Below, in pieces: positions 17,913 through 26,113 of a stretch of 64,000 bases of DNA. The DNA comes from Kribbella amoyensis (GTDB lineage: Bacteria > Actinomycetota > Actinomycetes > Propionibacteriales > Kribbellaceae), in contig NZ_VIVK01000001.1 of NCBI RefSeq assembly GCF_007828865.1, forward strand, positions 3,162,001 to 3,226,000, read 5' to 3'. Numbering within the stretch: position 1 is the stretch's first letter; the number at the start of each line of letters is the position of its first letter. Under the pieces are notes generated by a model. The model was not told the origin of the DNA and did no database searches. It saw only the letters and a list, made by a program, of their open reading frames with translations. The position numbers were made by a program, and so were the translations under genes.

Positions 17913-18701
17913 TCAGTTCAGGAGGGCTTGGTGGAGGGTTTGGGCCTGGGTGGCGAACCAGGTGTTGGTGCGGGCGGTGAGGGCTGCTTCGCCGGTGGAC
18001 CATCTTTGGTGGAACCAGGGGTGGCCGGCTTCGGCCCGGCGGCGGACGTAGTCCATGCACCAGGTGTGGTTGTCGGTGGCTGCTTCGACCAGGCGGGTGC
18101 GGTCCTCGGGGGAGAGGCCGTAGCTGTCGGCGAAGCGTTTGAGCCGGGTCAGGGTGCGGCCGCGGCGTTGGTCGTCGACGTCGGGCTCGGGGCGGAGCGG
18201 GGCCCAGAGCCGGATCGCGGTCGCCACGTCCCACAACGCGGACCCCGGGCCGGCCAGGTCGAAGTCGATCAGGGCGACCGCGGTGCCGTCGCGGAAGACG
18301 ATGTTGTCCAGGTTCGGGTCGTTGTGGCTGACCAGGCCGTCCACGTACGCGCGGGGTACCGGCTCGGCCCAGGCGACGTCCTCGGGGACGAAGTCGGCCA
18401 CCGCCTCGTGGTACCGGCGCAGGAGCACGGCGACGCTGTCGAGCGCCTGGTCCGTCATCGACCAGGCCGGGTACGGCGGGGTGACGGACTCGCCGGGGAC
18501 GAACGACAGCACCTCGCGGCCGTGCTCGTCGATGCCGAGGAATCGTGGTGCGCCGTCGAATCCGGACCGTTCGAGGTGATCGAGCAACCGGTGCACGGCC
18601 GGGCCGCTCGGCCGGAGTGGGCGGCGGACGGTGTCGCCGACCCGGACCACCCGGCCGCGGTTCGCGGTCCCGCCGGGCAACTGCGTCTCGACCTCGCCCA
18701 T
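17913..18701 (-). CDS. Aminoglycoside phosphotransferase-fold kinase
   Basis: A 262-residue kinase of the APH/choline kinase fold. SHNDPNLDNIVF holds the catalytic Asp and Asn (Brenner motif) and LIDFDLAGPGSALWDVA the metal-binding Asp. Length and motifs fit small-molecule kinases; the family covers drug, sugar and choline kinases and the substrate cannot be read off. The gene begins five bases after the stop of the SorC regulator gene and is surely co-transcribed with it, so a role in sugar or polyol metabolism is as likely as drug resistance. Confidence 0.8.
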   Translation of the reverse strand: MGEVETQLPGGTANRGRVVRVGDTVRRPLRPSGPAVHRLLDHLERSGFDGAPRFLGIDEHGREVLSFVPGESVTPPYPAWSMTDQALDSVAVLLRRYHEAVADFVPEDVAWAEPVPRAYVDGLVSHNDPNLDNIVFRDGTAVALIDFDLAGPGSALWDVATAIRLWAPLRPEPDVDDQRRGRTLTRLKRFADSYGLSPEDRTRLVEAATDNHTWCMDYVRRRAEAGHPWFHQRWSTGEAALTARTNTWFATQAQTLHQALLN

Positions 18702-18706
18702 CGGGG

Positions 18707-19681
18707 TCAGGCGATCTCGTCCAGCAGCGCCGTCGCCAGCGGGGTATGGGTGACCAGCCCGTTCACCAGCCCCCCGCGGACCGCCGCCAGCACGGCCTCC
18801 ACCTTCGCCACGCCGTACGGGATCGCGACCACCTCGTCGATCGCGTCCATCTGGGCCGCGTTGATCGCGATCACCCGCTCGGTCACCGGGGTCCGGACCG
18901 GTTCGCCGGCGGCGTTCACGAACACCCCGGAGATCTCCGCCACCACTCCGCGCCGGCGCAGTTGCTCACAAGCCTGCTCGTCCATCGCGTCGAACAACGT
19001 GGACTGCCCGTTCGCCCAGGACCCGAGCCCGACCACGGCCTTGGTCACCGAGTCGAAGTGCCCGATCGCGTCGGCCACCTCCGGCTGCTGGCGCAACGCC
19101 CGGGCGGTCGACGCGTCCGGGACGACCAGCGGCGCGTAGAACAGGTACGCCGGGCCGCCGGACAACCGGGCCACGTTGCGGACCAGTTCCACCGAGTTCG
19201 CCTCGATGTCGGGCCGGGTCAGCGCGCCGGTGAGCTGGACGACGGGGACCCGGGCCAGCGAGGTCAGCTGCTCGGTCATCGCGGTCACCGCGCGCGCCCA
19301 GGCCAGGCCGAGCACGTCCTCGGCGGTGACGATCTCGGTGAGCAGGTCGGCCGCGGCCTTGCCGAGCTGGAGCCGGAGCGCGGCCGGGTCGACCTCGGGG
19401 GTGTCCACCACGATCGCGCGGCGCAGCCCGAGCGCCTCGCGCAACCGGGCCGAGAGGTCCAGGTCGATGGTGCCCGGGTGGCTGATCTCGATCCGGACCA
19501 TGCCGCTGTTGCGGGCCTGGTCGAGCAGCCGAGCGACCTTGAACCGGCTGAGCCGGAACTCCTCGGCGATCTCCACCTTGGACCGGCCGTCGACGTAGTA
19601 CCGGCGCGCGATCGACGCCGTCAGGACGAGCTGCGCCGGCCCCGGGGTCCCGGTGCTCGCGGCGTTGCTGCTCGGCTCCAT
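18707..19681 (-). CDS. SorC/DeoR-like sugar-binding transcriptional regulator
   Basis: A 324-residue regulator with an N-terminal helix-turn-helix (RYYVDGRSKVEIAEEFRLSRFKVARLLDQA, about 27-56) and a C-terminal sugar-phosphate-binding domain of the SorC type (VVDTPEVDPAALRLQLGKAAADLL, AINAAQMDAIDEVVAIPYGVAKVEAV). It would sense a phosphorylated sugar, plausibly xylulose 5-phosphate or another product of the divergent operon. ATG 19681 follows GGGAGGTC. The operator at 19692-19703 lies 11 bases before the start, implying autoregulation. Confidence 0.88.
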   Translation of the reverse strand: MEPSSNAASTGTPGPAQLVLTASIARRYYVDGRSKVEIAEEFRLSRFKVARLLDQARNSGMVRIEISHPGTIDLDLSARLREALGLRRAIVVDTPEVDPAALRLQLGKAAADLLTEIVTAEDVLGLAWARAVTAMTEQLTSLARVPVVQLTGALTRPDIEANSVELVRNVARLSGGPAYLFYAPLVVPDASTARALRQQPEVADAIGHFDSVTKAVVGLGSWANGQSTLFDAMDEQACEQLRRRGVVAEISGVFVNAAGEPVRTPVTERVIAINAAQMDAIDEVVAIPYGVAKVEAVLAAVRGGLVNGLVTHTPLATALLDEIA

Positions 19682-19691
19682 CTGACCTCCC

Positions 19692-19703
19692 GCTCATATG
19701 AGC
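19692..19703. promoter_or_regulatory. SorC operator, copy 1
   Basis: GCTCATATGAGC is a perfect 12-bp palindrome directly upstream of the regulator gene. The same sequence with one central change occurs 89 bases away at 19781-19794. Two copies on either side of a divergent promoter region fit the binding sites of the SorC protein encoded next to them. Confidence 0.75.
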
Positions 19704-19732
19704 ATGACTGCGCCCTAGTGTTGCACAGAGTC

Positions 19733-19761
19733 TTGACAGCGGGAATCGCCTCCGGTTCACT
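19733..19761 (+). promoter_or_regulatory. Promoter of the polyol transport operon
   Basis: TTGACA at 19733-19738, a 17-base spacer and TTCACT at 19756-19761 make a good sigma-70-type promoter reading towards the sugar-binding lipoprotein gene. The second operator lies about 20 bases past the -10, where a bound regulator would block the polymerase. Confidence 0.6.
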
Positions 19762-19780
19762 CGTTCCGTGAGCAGCCCCC

Positions 19781-19794
19781 TGCTCATTTGAGCA
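19781..19794. promoter_or_regulatory. SorC operator, copy 2
   Basis: TGCTCATTTGAGCA is a 14-bp palindrome apart from its central TT. It shares GCTCAT-TGAGC with the copy at 19692 and lies between the putative promoter and the start of the transport operon. Confidence 0.75.
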
Positions 19795-19829
19795 AGCCCG
19801 AGACCGACGCCGACTGCGAAGGAGCACTC

Positions 19830-21197
19830 GTGCTGGGTAAGCGGAAAAGGATCGGCGCCCTGGCGGTCGCGGTCCTCCTCGCCGGAGCGGCCAGCGGCTG
19901 CGCGGGCTGGGGTGGTGGCGCCGGCGGCGGTGGAGCCGACAGCATCAACGTGCTGATGGTGAACAACCCGCAGATGATCGACCTGCAGCAACTCACCGCG
20001 GAGCACTTCACCAAAGAGACCGGCATCAAGGTGAACTTCACCGTGCTGCCGGAGAACGACGTCCGGGACAAGATCAGCCAGGAGTTCTCCAGCCAGGCCG
20101 GCCAGTACGACGTCGCCTCGCTGAGCAACTTCGAGATCCCGATCTACGCGACCAGCAAGTGGATCGCGCCGCTGTCGGACTACATCGCCGAGGACCCGTC
20201 GTTCGACCAGGACGACGTGCTGAAGCCGATGACCCAGTCGCTGTCCGGCGAGGACGGTCAGGTGTACGGCGAACCGTTCTACGGCGAGTCGTCGTTCCTG
20301 ATGTACCGCAAGGACGTGCTCGCCTCGAAGGGCGTGACGATGCCGGCCAAACCGACCTGGCAGCAGGTCGCCGACATCGCCGCCAAGGTGGACAACGCCC
20401 AGCCGGGGATGCGCGGGATCTGCCTGCGCGGCCAGCCGGGCTGGGGCCAGCTGTTCGCGCCGCTGACCACGGTGGTGAACACGTTCGGCGGGACCTGGTT
20501 CACCGAGGACTGGCAGGCCAAGGTGAACTCGCCGGAGTTCACCGAGGCGACGAAGTTCTACGTCGACCTGGTCCGCAACCACGGCGAGCTCGGCGCTCCC
20601 CAGGCCGGGTTCACCGAGTGTCTCAACAACCTTGTCCAGGGCAACGTCGCGATGTGGTACGACGCGACCTCGGCGGCCGGATCGCTGGAGGCGCCCGACT
20701 CCCCGGTGAAGGGCAAGATCGGGTACGCGCCCGCGCCGGTGGTGAAGACGGACAGCTCGGGCTGGCTGTACGCGTGGTCCTGGAGCATCCAGCAGGCCAG
20801 CGAGAAGAAGGACAACGCCTGGAAGTTCATCTCCTGGGCCTCCGGCAAGGAGTACGAGGAACTGGTCGGGCAGAAGCTCGGCTGGTCCCGGGTCCCGGCC
20901 GGCAAGCGGGCCTCGACGTACGCGAACCCGCAGTACGTGAAGGAGGCCGGCGCGTTCGCCGAGCCGACCAAGCAGGCGATCGAGGCGGCGGATCCGCGCA
21001 ACCCGGGGGTGCAGCCGCGGCCGGCGATCGGGATCCAGTTCGTCGACATCCCGGAGTTCCCCGATCTCGGCACCCAGGTCAGCCAGGACGTGAGTTCGGC
21101 GATCGCGGGCCGGATGACGGTGGAGAAGGCGCTCGGCCGGGGCCAGGAACTCGCCGACGACGTGGCCGAGCGGTACCGCTCACGAGAAGCGAAGTGA
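19830..21197 (+). CDS. Sugar/polyol-binding lipoprotein of an ABC importer
   Basis: A 455-residue family 1 extracellular solute-binding protein. The lipobox LLAGAASGC puts the acylated Cys at residue 24. The mature part has the usual features of carbohydrate binders (ITAEHFTKETGIKVNFTVLP-like start, MWYDATSAAGSLEAPDSPVKG, WAWSW-type C-terminal helix region). I take GTG 19830, preceded by AAGGAG, over the ATG at 19788, which would put the operator within the coding region and 14 charged residues before the signal. Gene order (two permeases, polyol dehydrogenase, xylulokinase) suggests a polyol such as sorbitol, mannitol or arabitol. Confidence 0.9.
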   Translation: MLGKRKRIGALAVAVLLAGAASGCAGWGGGAGGGGADSINVLMVNNPQMIDLQQLTAEHFTKETGIKVNFTVLPENDVRDKISQEFSSQAGQYDVASLSNFEIPIYATSKWIAPLSDYIAEDPSFDQDDVLKPMTQSLSGEDGQVYGEPFYGESSFLMYRKDVLASKGVTMPAKPTWQQVADIAAKVDNAQPGMRGICLRGQPGWGQLFAPLTTVVNTFGGTWFTEDWQAKVNSPEFTEATKFYVDLVRNHGELGAPQAGFTECLNNLVQGNVAMWYDATSAAGSLEAPDSPVKGKIGYAPAPVVKTDSSGWLYAWSWSIQQASEKKDNAWKFISWASGKEYEELVGQKLGWSRVPAGKRASTYANPQYVKEAGAFAEPTKQAIEAADPRNPGVQPRPAIGIQFVDIPEFPDLGTQVSQDVSSAIAGRMTVEKALGRGQELADDVAERYRSREAK

Positions 21198-21207
21198 GGG
21201 AGCCGAG

Positions 21208-22164
21208 ATGACGACAGTCGACACGCCGGCCCGGCCGCGCAAGCAGGCCGCGGCCCCGCCCGGTTCCCAGGGCACGCTGCTGCGGAAGACCGGCGACTGG
21301 GCCCGGCGCGCGCCGCTGCTGCCCGCGCTGGTGTTCATGATCGTGGTGACGCAGCTGCCGTTCCTGGTCACGATCGTGACGTCCTTCATGGACTGGAACG
21401 CCTACTACCCCGACGAGCGCGCCTTCGCCGGGATCGACAACTTCCGCCGCGTCCTCACCGACGCGAACACCCGGCAGGCGATCCTGGTGACGATCCTGCT
21501 GACCGCGGCCGTGGTCCTGATCAGCCTCGTCCTCGGTCTGGTGATCGCGTTGCTGCTGGACCGCAAGTTCCGGGGCCGCGGCATCGTCCGGACAATGATG
21601 ATCACGCCGTTCCTGGTCGTTCCGGTGGCCGCTGCGCTGCTGTGGAAGCACGCTCTCTACAACCCGGAGTACGGGCTGTTCAACGGCGTGCTGACCTGGA
21701 TCTTCGGCGACAACGCGCCGCAGCCGGACTGGATCAGCAACCAGCCGCTGTGGTCGGTGATCTTCGCGCTGGTCTGGCAGTGGACGCCGTTCATGATGCT
21801 GATCCTGCTGGCCGGGCTGCAGAGCCGCCCGCTCGACGTGGTCGAGGCGGCCGGGATCGACGGCGCCAGCAGCTGGGACATCTTCCGCTACATGACGCTG
21901 CCGCACCTGCGGCAGTACCTGGAGCTGAGCGCGCTGCTCGGATCGATCTACGTGGTGCAGAACTTCGACCACGTCTTCACGATCACCTCCGGCGGCCTCG
22001 GCACCGCGAACCTGCCGTACTCGATCTACCAGACCTTCTACACCGCGCACGACTACGGCCGCGCCTCGGCCGCCGGCGTGATCGTCGTGATCGGCACCAT
22101 CATCATCGCGACGCTGGCGCTGCGCTCGGTGTCCACGCTGTTCAGGGAGGAGACCGGACGATGA
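21208..22164 (+). CDS. Sugar ABC transporter permease, MalF type
   Basis: A 318-residue permease with six membrane spans and a cytoplasmic N-terminus of about 35 residues. EAAGIDGASSWDIFRYMTLP is the EAA loop that docks the ATPase. It pairs with the next permease to form the channel. No ATP-binding gene is present in this operon, so it presumably shares a multi-sugar ATPase such as MsiK encoded elsewhere, as is common in actinobacteria. Its stop overlaps the next start as ATGA. Confidence 0.92.
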   Translation: MTTVDTPARPRKQAAAPPGSQGTLLRKTGDWARRAPLLPALVFMIVVTQLPFLVTIVTSFMDWNAYYPDERAFAGIDNFRRVLTDANTRQAILVTILLTAAVVLISLVLGLVIALLLDRKFRGRGIVRTMMITPFLVVPVAAALLWKHALYNPEYGLFNGVLTWIFGDNAPQPDWISNQPLWSVIFALVWQWTPFMMLILLAGLQSRPLDVVEAAGIDGASSWDIFRYMTLPHLRQYLELSALLGSIYVVQNFDHVFTITSGGLGTANLPYSIYQTFYTAHDYGRASAAGVIVVIGTIIIATLALRSVSTLFREETGR

Positions 22165-23018
22165 GTACCGCGAACCCGGCCACGTCCGCCGGACCCACCT
22201 TCCGCAAACCGCCGCGCAGCGGGCTGCTGCTGACCGGGGTGGCCTGGATCGTCGGCATCCTGTTCGTGCTGCCGGTGCTGTGGATGGCGCTGACCTCGTT
22301 CCACTCCGAGCCGGACGCCGCCACCAACCCGCCGTCGATCGCGGCTCCGCTGACCTTCGACGGGTACAAGGCGTTCTTCGACTCCGGACCCTGGCCGTCG
22401 ATCCTGAACTCGGTCACCGCGAGCCTGCTGTCGACGGTCCTGGTGATCCTGCTCGCCTTCCCGGCGGCGTACGCGCTGTCGATCAAGCCGGTGCGCAAGT
22501 GGACCGACGTGCTGTTCTTCTTCCTCTCCACCAAGATGCTGCCGGTCGTCGCCGGGCTGCTGCCGATCTACCTGTTCGCGCAGTCGGTGCACTTCCTGGA
22601 CAACATCTGGCTGCTGATCATCCTGTACACCTCGATGAACCTGCCGATCGCGGTCTGGATGCTGCGCAGCTTCCTCGCCGAGGTCCCGGTCGAGATCCTC
22701 GAGGCCGCCTCGGTCGACGGGGCCGGCCTGGCCCGGACCTTGCGCTCGGTGGTCGCGCCCGTCGTCACGCCGGGGATCGCGTCCGCTGCCCTGATCTGCT
22801 TCATCTTCAGCTGGAACGAGTTGCTGTTTGCCCGGGTGCTCACGGGTACGGTGGCTCAGACCGCACCGGTCTTCCTCACCGGCTTCGTGACCAGTCAGGG
22901 CCTGTTCCTGGCCAAGGTGTGCGCGGCCTCCCTGGTGGTGTCGCTGCCGGTACTGATCGCCGGATTCGCCGCCCAGGACAAACTGGTCCAGGGCCTGTCG
23001 TTGGGAGCCGTCAAGTGA
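22161..23018 (+). CDS. Sugar ABC transporter permease, MalG type
   Basis: A 285-residue permease with six spans. EAASVDGAGLARTLRSVVAP is the EAA loop. GGAGGAG-like sequence (AGGGAGGAGACC) precedes ATG 22161. The frame stays open far upstream but that part is inside the MalF gene and is not coding. Its final codons overlap the GTG start of the dehydrogenase gene, so three or more genes are translationally coupled. Confidence 0.92.
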   Translation: MSTANPATSAGPTFRKPPRSGLLLTGVAWIVGILFVLPVLWMALTSFHSEPDAATNPPSIAAPLTFDGYKAFFDSGPWPSILNSVTASLLSTVLVILLAFPAAYALSIKPVRKWTDVLFFFLSTKMLPVVAGLLPIYLFAQSVHFLDNIWLLIILYTSMNLPIAVWMLRSFLAEVPVEILEAASVDGAGLARTLRSVVAPVVTPGIASAALICFIFSWNELLFARVLTGTVAQTAPVFLTGFVTSQGLFLAKVCAASLVVSLPVLIAGFAAQDKLVQGLSLGAVK

Positions 23019-24499
23019 CATCGACCAGCCCGCAGCAGCTCGGCCCCGCCCACCTGGGCGCCCTCGGTACCGAGGTGGGCCGGCCGGAGTACGACCGGGC
23101 GGAGGTCCGCGCCGGCATCGTGCACTTCGGGGTCGGCGGATTCCACCGGGCCCACCAGGCGATGTACCTGGACCGGCTGATGAACGACGGCAAGGCGCTG
23201 GACTGGGGGATCTGCGGCGTCGGCGTCCTGCCCCAGGACCGCCGGATGGCCGACGTGATGGCCGCGCAGGACGGGCTGTACACGCTGGTGGTCAAGCACC
23301 CGGACGGCACGCTCGAGCCGCGCGTGATCGGGTCCGTCGTCGACTACCTGTTCGCGCCGGACGACCCCGAGGCGGTGCTGGCCCGGATGGCCGATCCGGC
23401 CACCCGGATCGTGTCGCTGACGATCACCGAAGGCGGGTACAACGTCCACCAGGTGACCGGTGAGCTGGACACTTCCGACCCGGCGCTGGCCGCGGACCTG
23501 GAGCCGGGGGCGACGCCGGGCAGCGTGTTCGGGTTCGTCGTCGAGGCGCTGGCGCGACGGCGGGCGGCCGGGGTGGCGCCGTTCACGCTGATGTCGTGCG
23601 ACAACATCCCGGGCAACGGGCACGTCGCGAAGAAGATGCTGACCGCGTTCGCCCGGCTGAAGGACCCGGAGCTGGCCGGCTGGATCGAGCGCGAGGTGCG
23701 GTTCCCGAACTCGATGGTCGACCGGATCACCCCGGTCACCACCGACGCGGACAAGGCCGCGCTGGCCGAGCGGTTCGGGATCGACGACGGCTGGCCGGTG
23801 GTCTGCGAGCCGTTCACCCAGTGGGTGCTCGAGGACGAGTTCGGCGGCGACCGGCCGCCGTACGAGGAGGTTGGCGTCCAGCTCGTGCAGGACGTCGAGC
23901 CGTACGAGCTGATGAAGCTGCGGCTGCTGAACGCGAGCCACCAGGCGCTGTGCTACCTCGGCTACCTGGCCGGCTACCGGTACGCGCACGAGGTCTGCCA
24001 GGACAAGCTGTTCGTCGACTTCCTGCTCACCTACATGGATGACGAGGGGACGCCGACCCTGCCGCCGGTCCCGGGGGTAGACCTGGACCGGTACAAGCAC
24101 CAGCTGATCGAGCGGTTCGCGAACCCCGAGGTCCGCGACACCCTGGCCCGGTTGTGCGCGGAGAGCTCGGACCGGATCCCGAAGTGGCTGCTGCCCGTGG
24201 TCCGCGAGCAGCTCACCGCCGGCCGGACGATCGACCGCGCCGCATTGGTGGTCGCCTCGTGGGCCCGGTACGCCGAGGCCGTGGACGAGCAGGGCGAGCC
24301 GATCGAGGTGGTCGACCGGTTGCGCGACAAGCTGGTCGAGCGGGCCCAGCACAACCACGAGGACCCGCTGGTGTTCATCTCCGACCCGGACCTCTTCGGC
24401 GACCTCGCCCAGGACGAGCGGTTCGTCCAGGCGTACACGTCGTCGCTCGCTTCCTTGCACGAACGCGGAGCCCGAGCCACGCTCGAAAGTTTCGCGTGA
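23015..24499 (+). CDS. Mannitol 2-dehydrogenase family polyol dehydrogenase
   Basis: A 494-residue long-chain polyol dehydrogenase that oxidises a sugar alcohol to the ketose with NAD. GIVHFGVGGFHRAHQAMYLD starts the Rossmann domain, and TLMSCDNIPGNG, NSMVDRITP and MKLRLLNASHQALCYLG are family motifs; the Lys of KLRLLN is the catalytic base. The GTG start at 23015 overlaps the permease stop. Mannitol, sorbitol and D-arabitol are the usual substrates. Since the next gene is a xylulokinase, D-arabitol to D-xylulose is an attractive reading, but not proven. Confidence 0.9.
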   Translation: MTSTSPQQLGPAHLGALGTEVGRPEYDRAEVRAGIVHFGVGGFHRAHQAMYLDRLMNDGKALDWGICGVGVLPQDRRMADVMAAQDGLYTLVVKHPDGTLEPRVIGSVVDYLFAPDDPEAVLARMADPATRIVSLTITEGGYNVHQVTGELDTSDPALAADLEPGATPGSVFGFVVEALARRRAAGVAPFTLMSCDNIPGNGHVAKKMLTAFARLKDPELAGWIEREVRFPNSMVDRITPVTTDADKAALAERFGIDDGWPVVCEPFTQWVLEDEFGGDRPPYEEVGVQLVQDVEPYELMKLRLLNASHQALCYLGYLAGYRYAHEVCQDKLFVDFLLTYMDDEGTPTLPPVPGVDLDRYKHQLIERFANPEVRDTLARLCAESSDRIPKWLLPVVREQLTAGRTIDRAALVVASWARYAEAVDEQGEPIEVVDRLRDKLVERAQHNHEDPLVFISDPDLFGDLAQDERFVQAYTSSLASLHERGARATLESFA

Positions 24500-24581
24500 G
24501 CTCAGCAGGCGGGCGGGGGCTGGCGGTCCTGGCCGTGGTGACGAGAATGGCTGGCAGACCGACTGAGGAGAGAGGCCGAGA

Positions 24582-26009
24582 ATGAGCCAGCCGAGACTGG
24601 TCGCCGGGGTGGACTGCTCCACCCAGGCGACCAAGGTCGTGGTGTGCGACGCGAAGACCGGCGAGATCCTGCGCGAGGGACGGGCACCGCATCCCGACGC
24701 CACCCAGGTGGATCCGGCCGAGTGGTACCGGGCCTGGGAGAGTGCGTCCGACGGCTTGCTCGACGGTGTCGAGGCGATCTCGGTCGGCGGCCAGCAGCAC
24801 GGCATGGTGCTGCTCGACGAAGCCGGCGAGGTCGTCCACCCGGCCGTGCTCTGGAACGACACCAGCTCCGCCGACGCGACCACCGAGCTCGTCACCGAAC
24901 TGGGCGGCCCGGAGAAGTGGGCCGAGGCGGTCGGTTCTGTCCCGGTCCCGAGCTTCACGGTCACCAAGCTGCGCTGGGTCCGCTCGGCCGCACCCGACGC
25001 GGCGGACCGGGCGGCCGCGGTCGCGTTGCCGCACGACTGGATGACGCACAAACTGGCCGCGGACCGGCAGGGCATCGGGGACCTCACCACCGACCGCGGT
25101 GACGCCTCCGGTACCGGTTGGTGGTCCCCGGCAACCAACGACTACCGCCCCGACCTGGTCGAACGCGCCTTCGGCCGCTCCCTCGCCCTACCTCGCGTCG
25201 CCGGCCCGACCGAGATCGTCGGCCACACCGCGGCCGGAGCTGCCCTGGCCGCGGGAACCGGGGACAACATGGCCGCGGCCCTCGGGCTCGACCTGCAGCC
25301 CGGCGACGTGGCCGTCTCCCTCGGGACCAGCGGTACGGCGTTCGCGCGGTCCTCGGCATCGACGGCGGACCCGTCCGGCCTGGTCGCCGGATTCGCCGAC
25401 GCGACCGGCGGATACCTGCCCCTGGTCTGCACCCTCAACGCGGCCCGCGTGCTCTCCGCGACCGCGCAGATGCTCGGCCTGGACCTCGCCGCGTTCGACG
25501 AAGCCGCCCTCACCTCCGCAGGCAGCGACGGCCTCGTCCTCCTGCCCTACCTGGACGGCGAACGCACCCCCGACCTCCCTCACTCCACCGGTCTCATCTA
25601 CGGCCTGACCAGAGCCACCATGCAACCAGCCACGATGGCCCGAGCCGCCGTAGAAGGCCTCCTCTGCGGCCTGGCCGACGCGGTCGACGCCCTCCGCGTC
25701 CAAGGCCTCCCGGTCGAACGCGTACTCCTCCTGGGCGGCGCGGCCCGCTCCCGCGCAGTACAGGCCCTCGCCCCAGCCCTGTTGGGTGCACCCGTCGTCC
25801 TGCCCGAACCAGCCGAGTACGTAGCCCTCGGCGCCGCCCGCCAGGCCGCCTGGGCTGTCTCTGGTGAAGACACCCCACCCACCTGGACCGTTGCCACCGG
25901 CAAACCAGAGTCTCCAGTCATGACAGACGACCAAGCCGCACCGGTCCGCACCCGCTATGCCGAAGTCCTCACCGGCACCCGCCCCTTGCTGGCAGCTCCT
26001 CGGTCCTGA
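24582..26009 (+). CDS. xylB: Xylulokinase (FGGY family)
   Basis: A 475-residue FGGY carbohydrate kinase. VAGVDCSTQATKVVV (7-21) is the phosphate-binding start, SVGGQQHGMVLLDEAG and VLWNDTS are the xylulokinase-type substrate motifs, VALPHDWMTHKL contains the catalytic region and SLGTSGTAFA the second nucleotide-binding loop. It phosphorylates D-xylulose to xylulose 5-phosphate for the pentose phosphate pathway. It follows the dehydrogenase by 82 bases with its own GAGGAGAG ribosome site and would complete polyol catabolism. Confidence 0.9.
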   Translation: MSQPRLVAGVDCSTQATKVVVCDAKTGEILREGRAPHPDATQVDPAEWYRAWESASDGLLDGVEAISVGGQQHGMVLLDEAGEVVHPAVLWNDTSSADATTELVTELGGPEKWAEAVGSVPVPSFTVTKLRWVRSAAPDAADRAAAVALPHDWMTHKLAADRQGIGDLTTDRGDASGTGWWSPATNDYRPDLVERAFGRSLALPRVAGPTEIVGHTAAGAALAAGTGDNMAAALGLDLQPGDVAVSLGTSGTAFARSSASTADPSGLVAGFADATGGYLPLVCTLNAARVLSATAQMLGLDLAAFDEAALTSAGSDGLVLLPYLDGERTPDLPHSTGLIYGLTRATMQPATMARAAVEGLLCGLADAVDALRVQGLPVERVLLLGGAARSRAVQALAPALLGAPVVLPEPAEYVALGAARQAAWAVSGEDTPPTWTVATGKPESPVMTDDQAAPVRTRYAEVLTGTRPLLAAPRS

Positions 26010-26065
26010 CTACTGGACCATCACTTTCCGCAGTCGATGTAACAGAGAGCGTCTTTCCCCGATAA

Positions 26066-26097
26066 CAGAGCGAGCGCGTCCTCTCGCGCCCGCTCTG
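26066..26097 (+). terminator. Hairpin after the polyol operon
   Basis: CAGAGCG (26066-26072) and CGCTCTG (26091-26097) plus inner CGCG/CGCG make a stem with one 2x2 internal loop and a six-base apex. There is no T-run. It may end the xylB transcript or structure the leader of the next gene, which starts 17 bases on. Confidence 0.4.
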
Positions 26098-26113
26098 AAT
26101 CCTGGGGGATCCC

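Noticed and set aside
17913..18701. Antibiotic resistance gene.
   Set aside because: Only the general APH fold is visible, and linkage to a sugar regulator points elsewhere.
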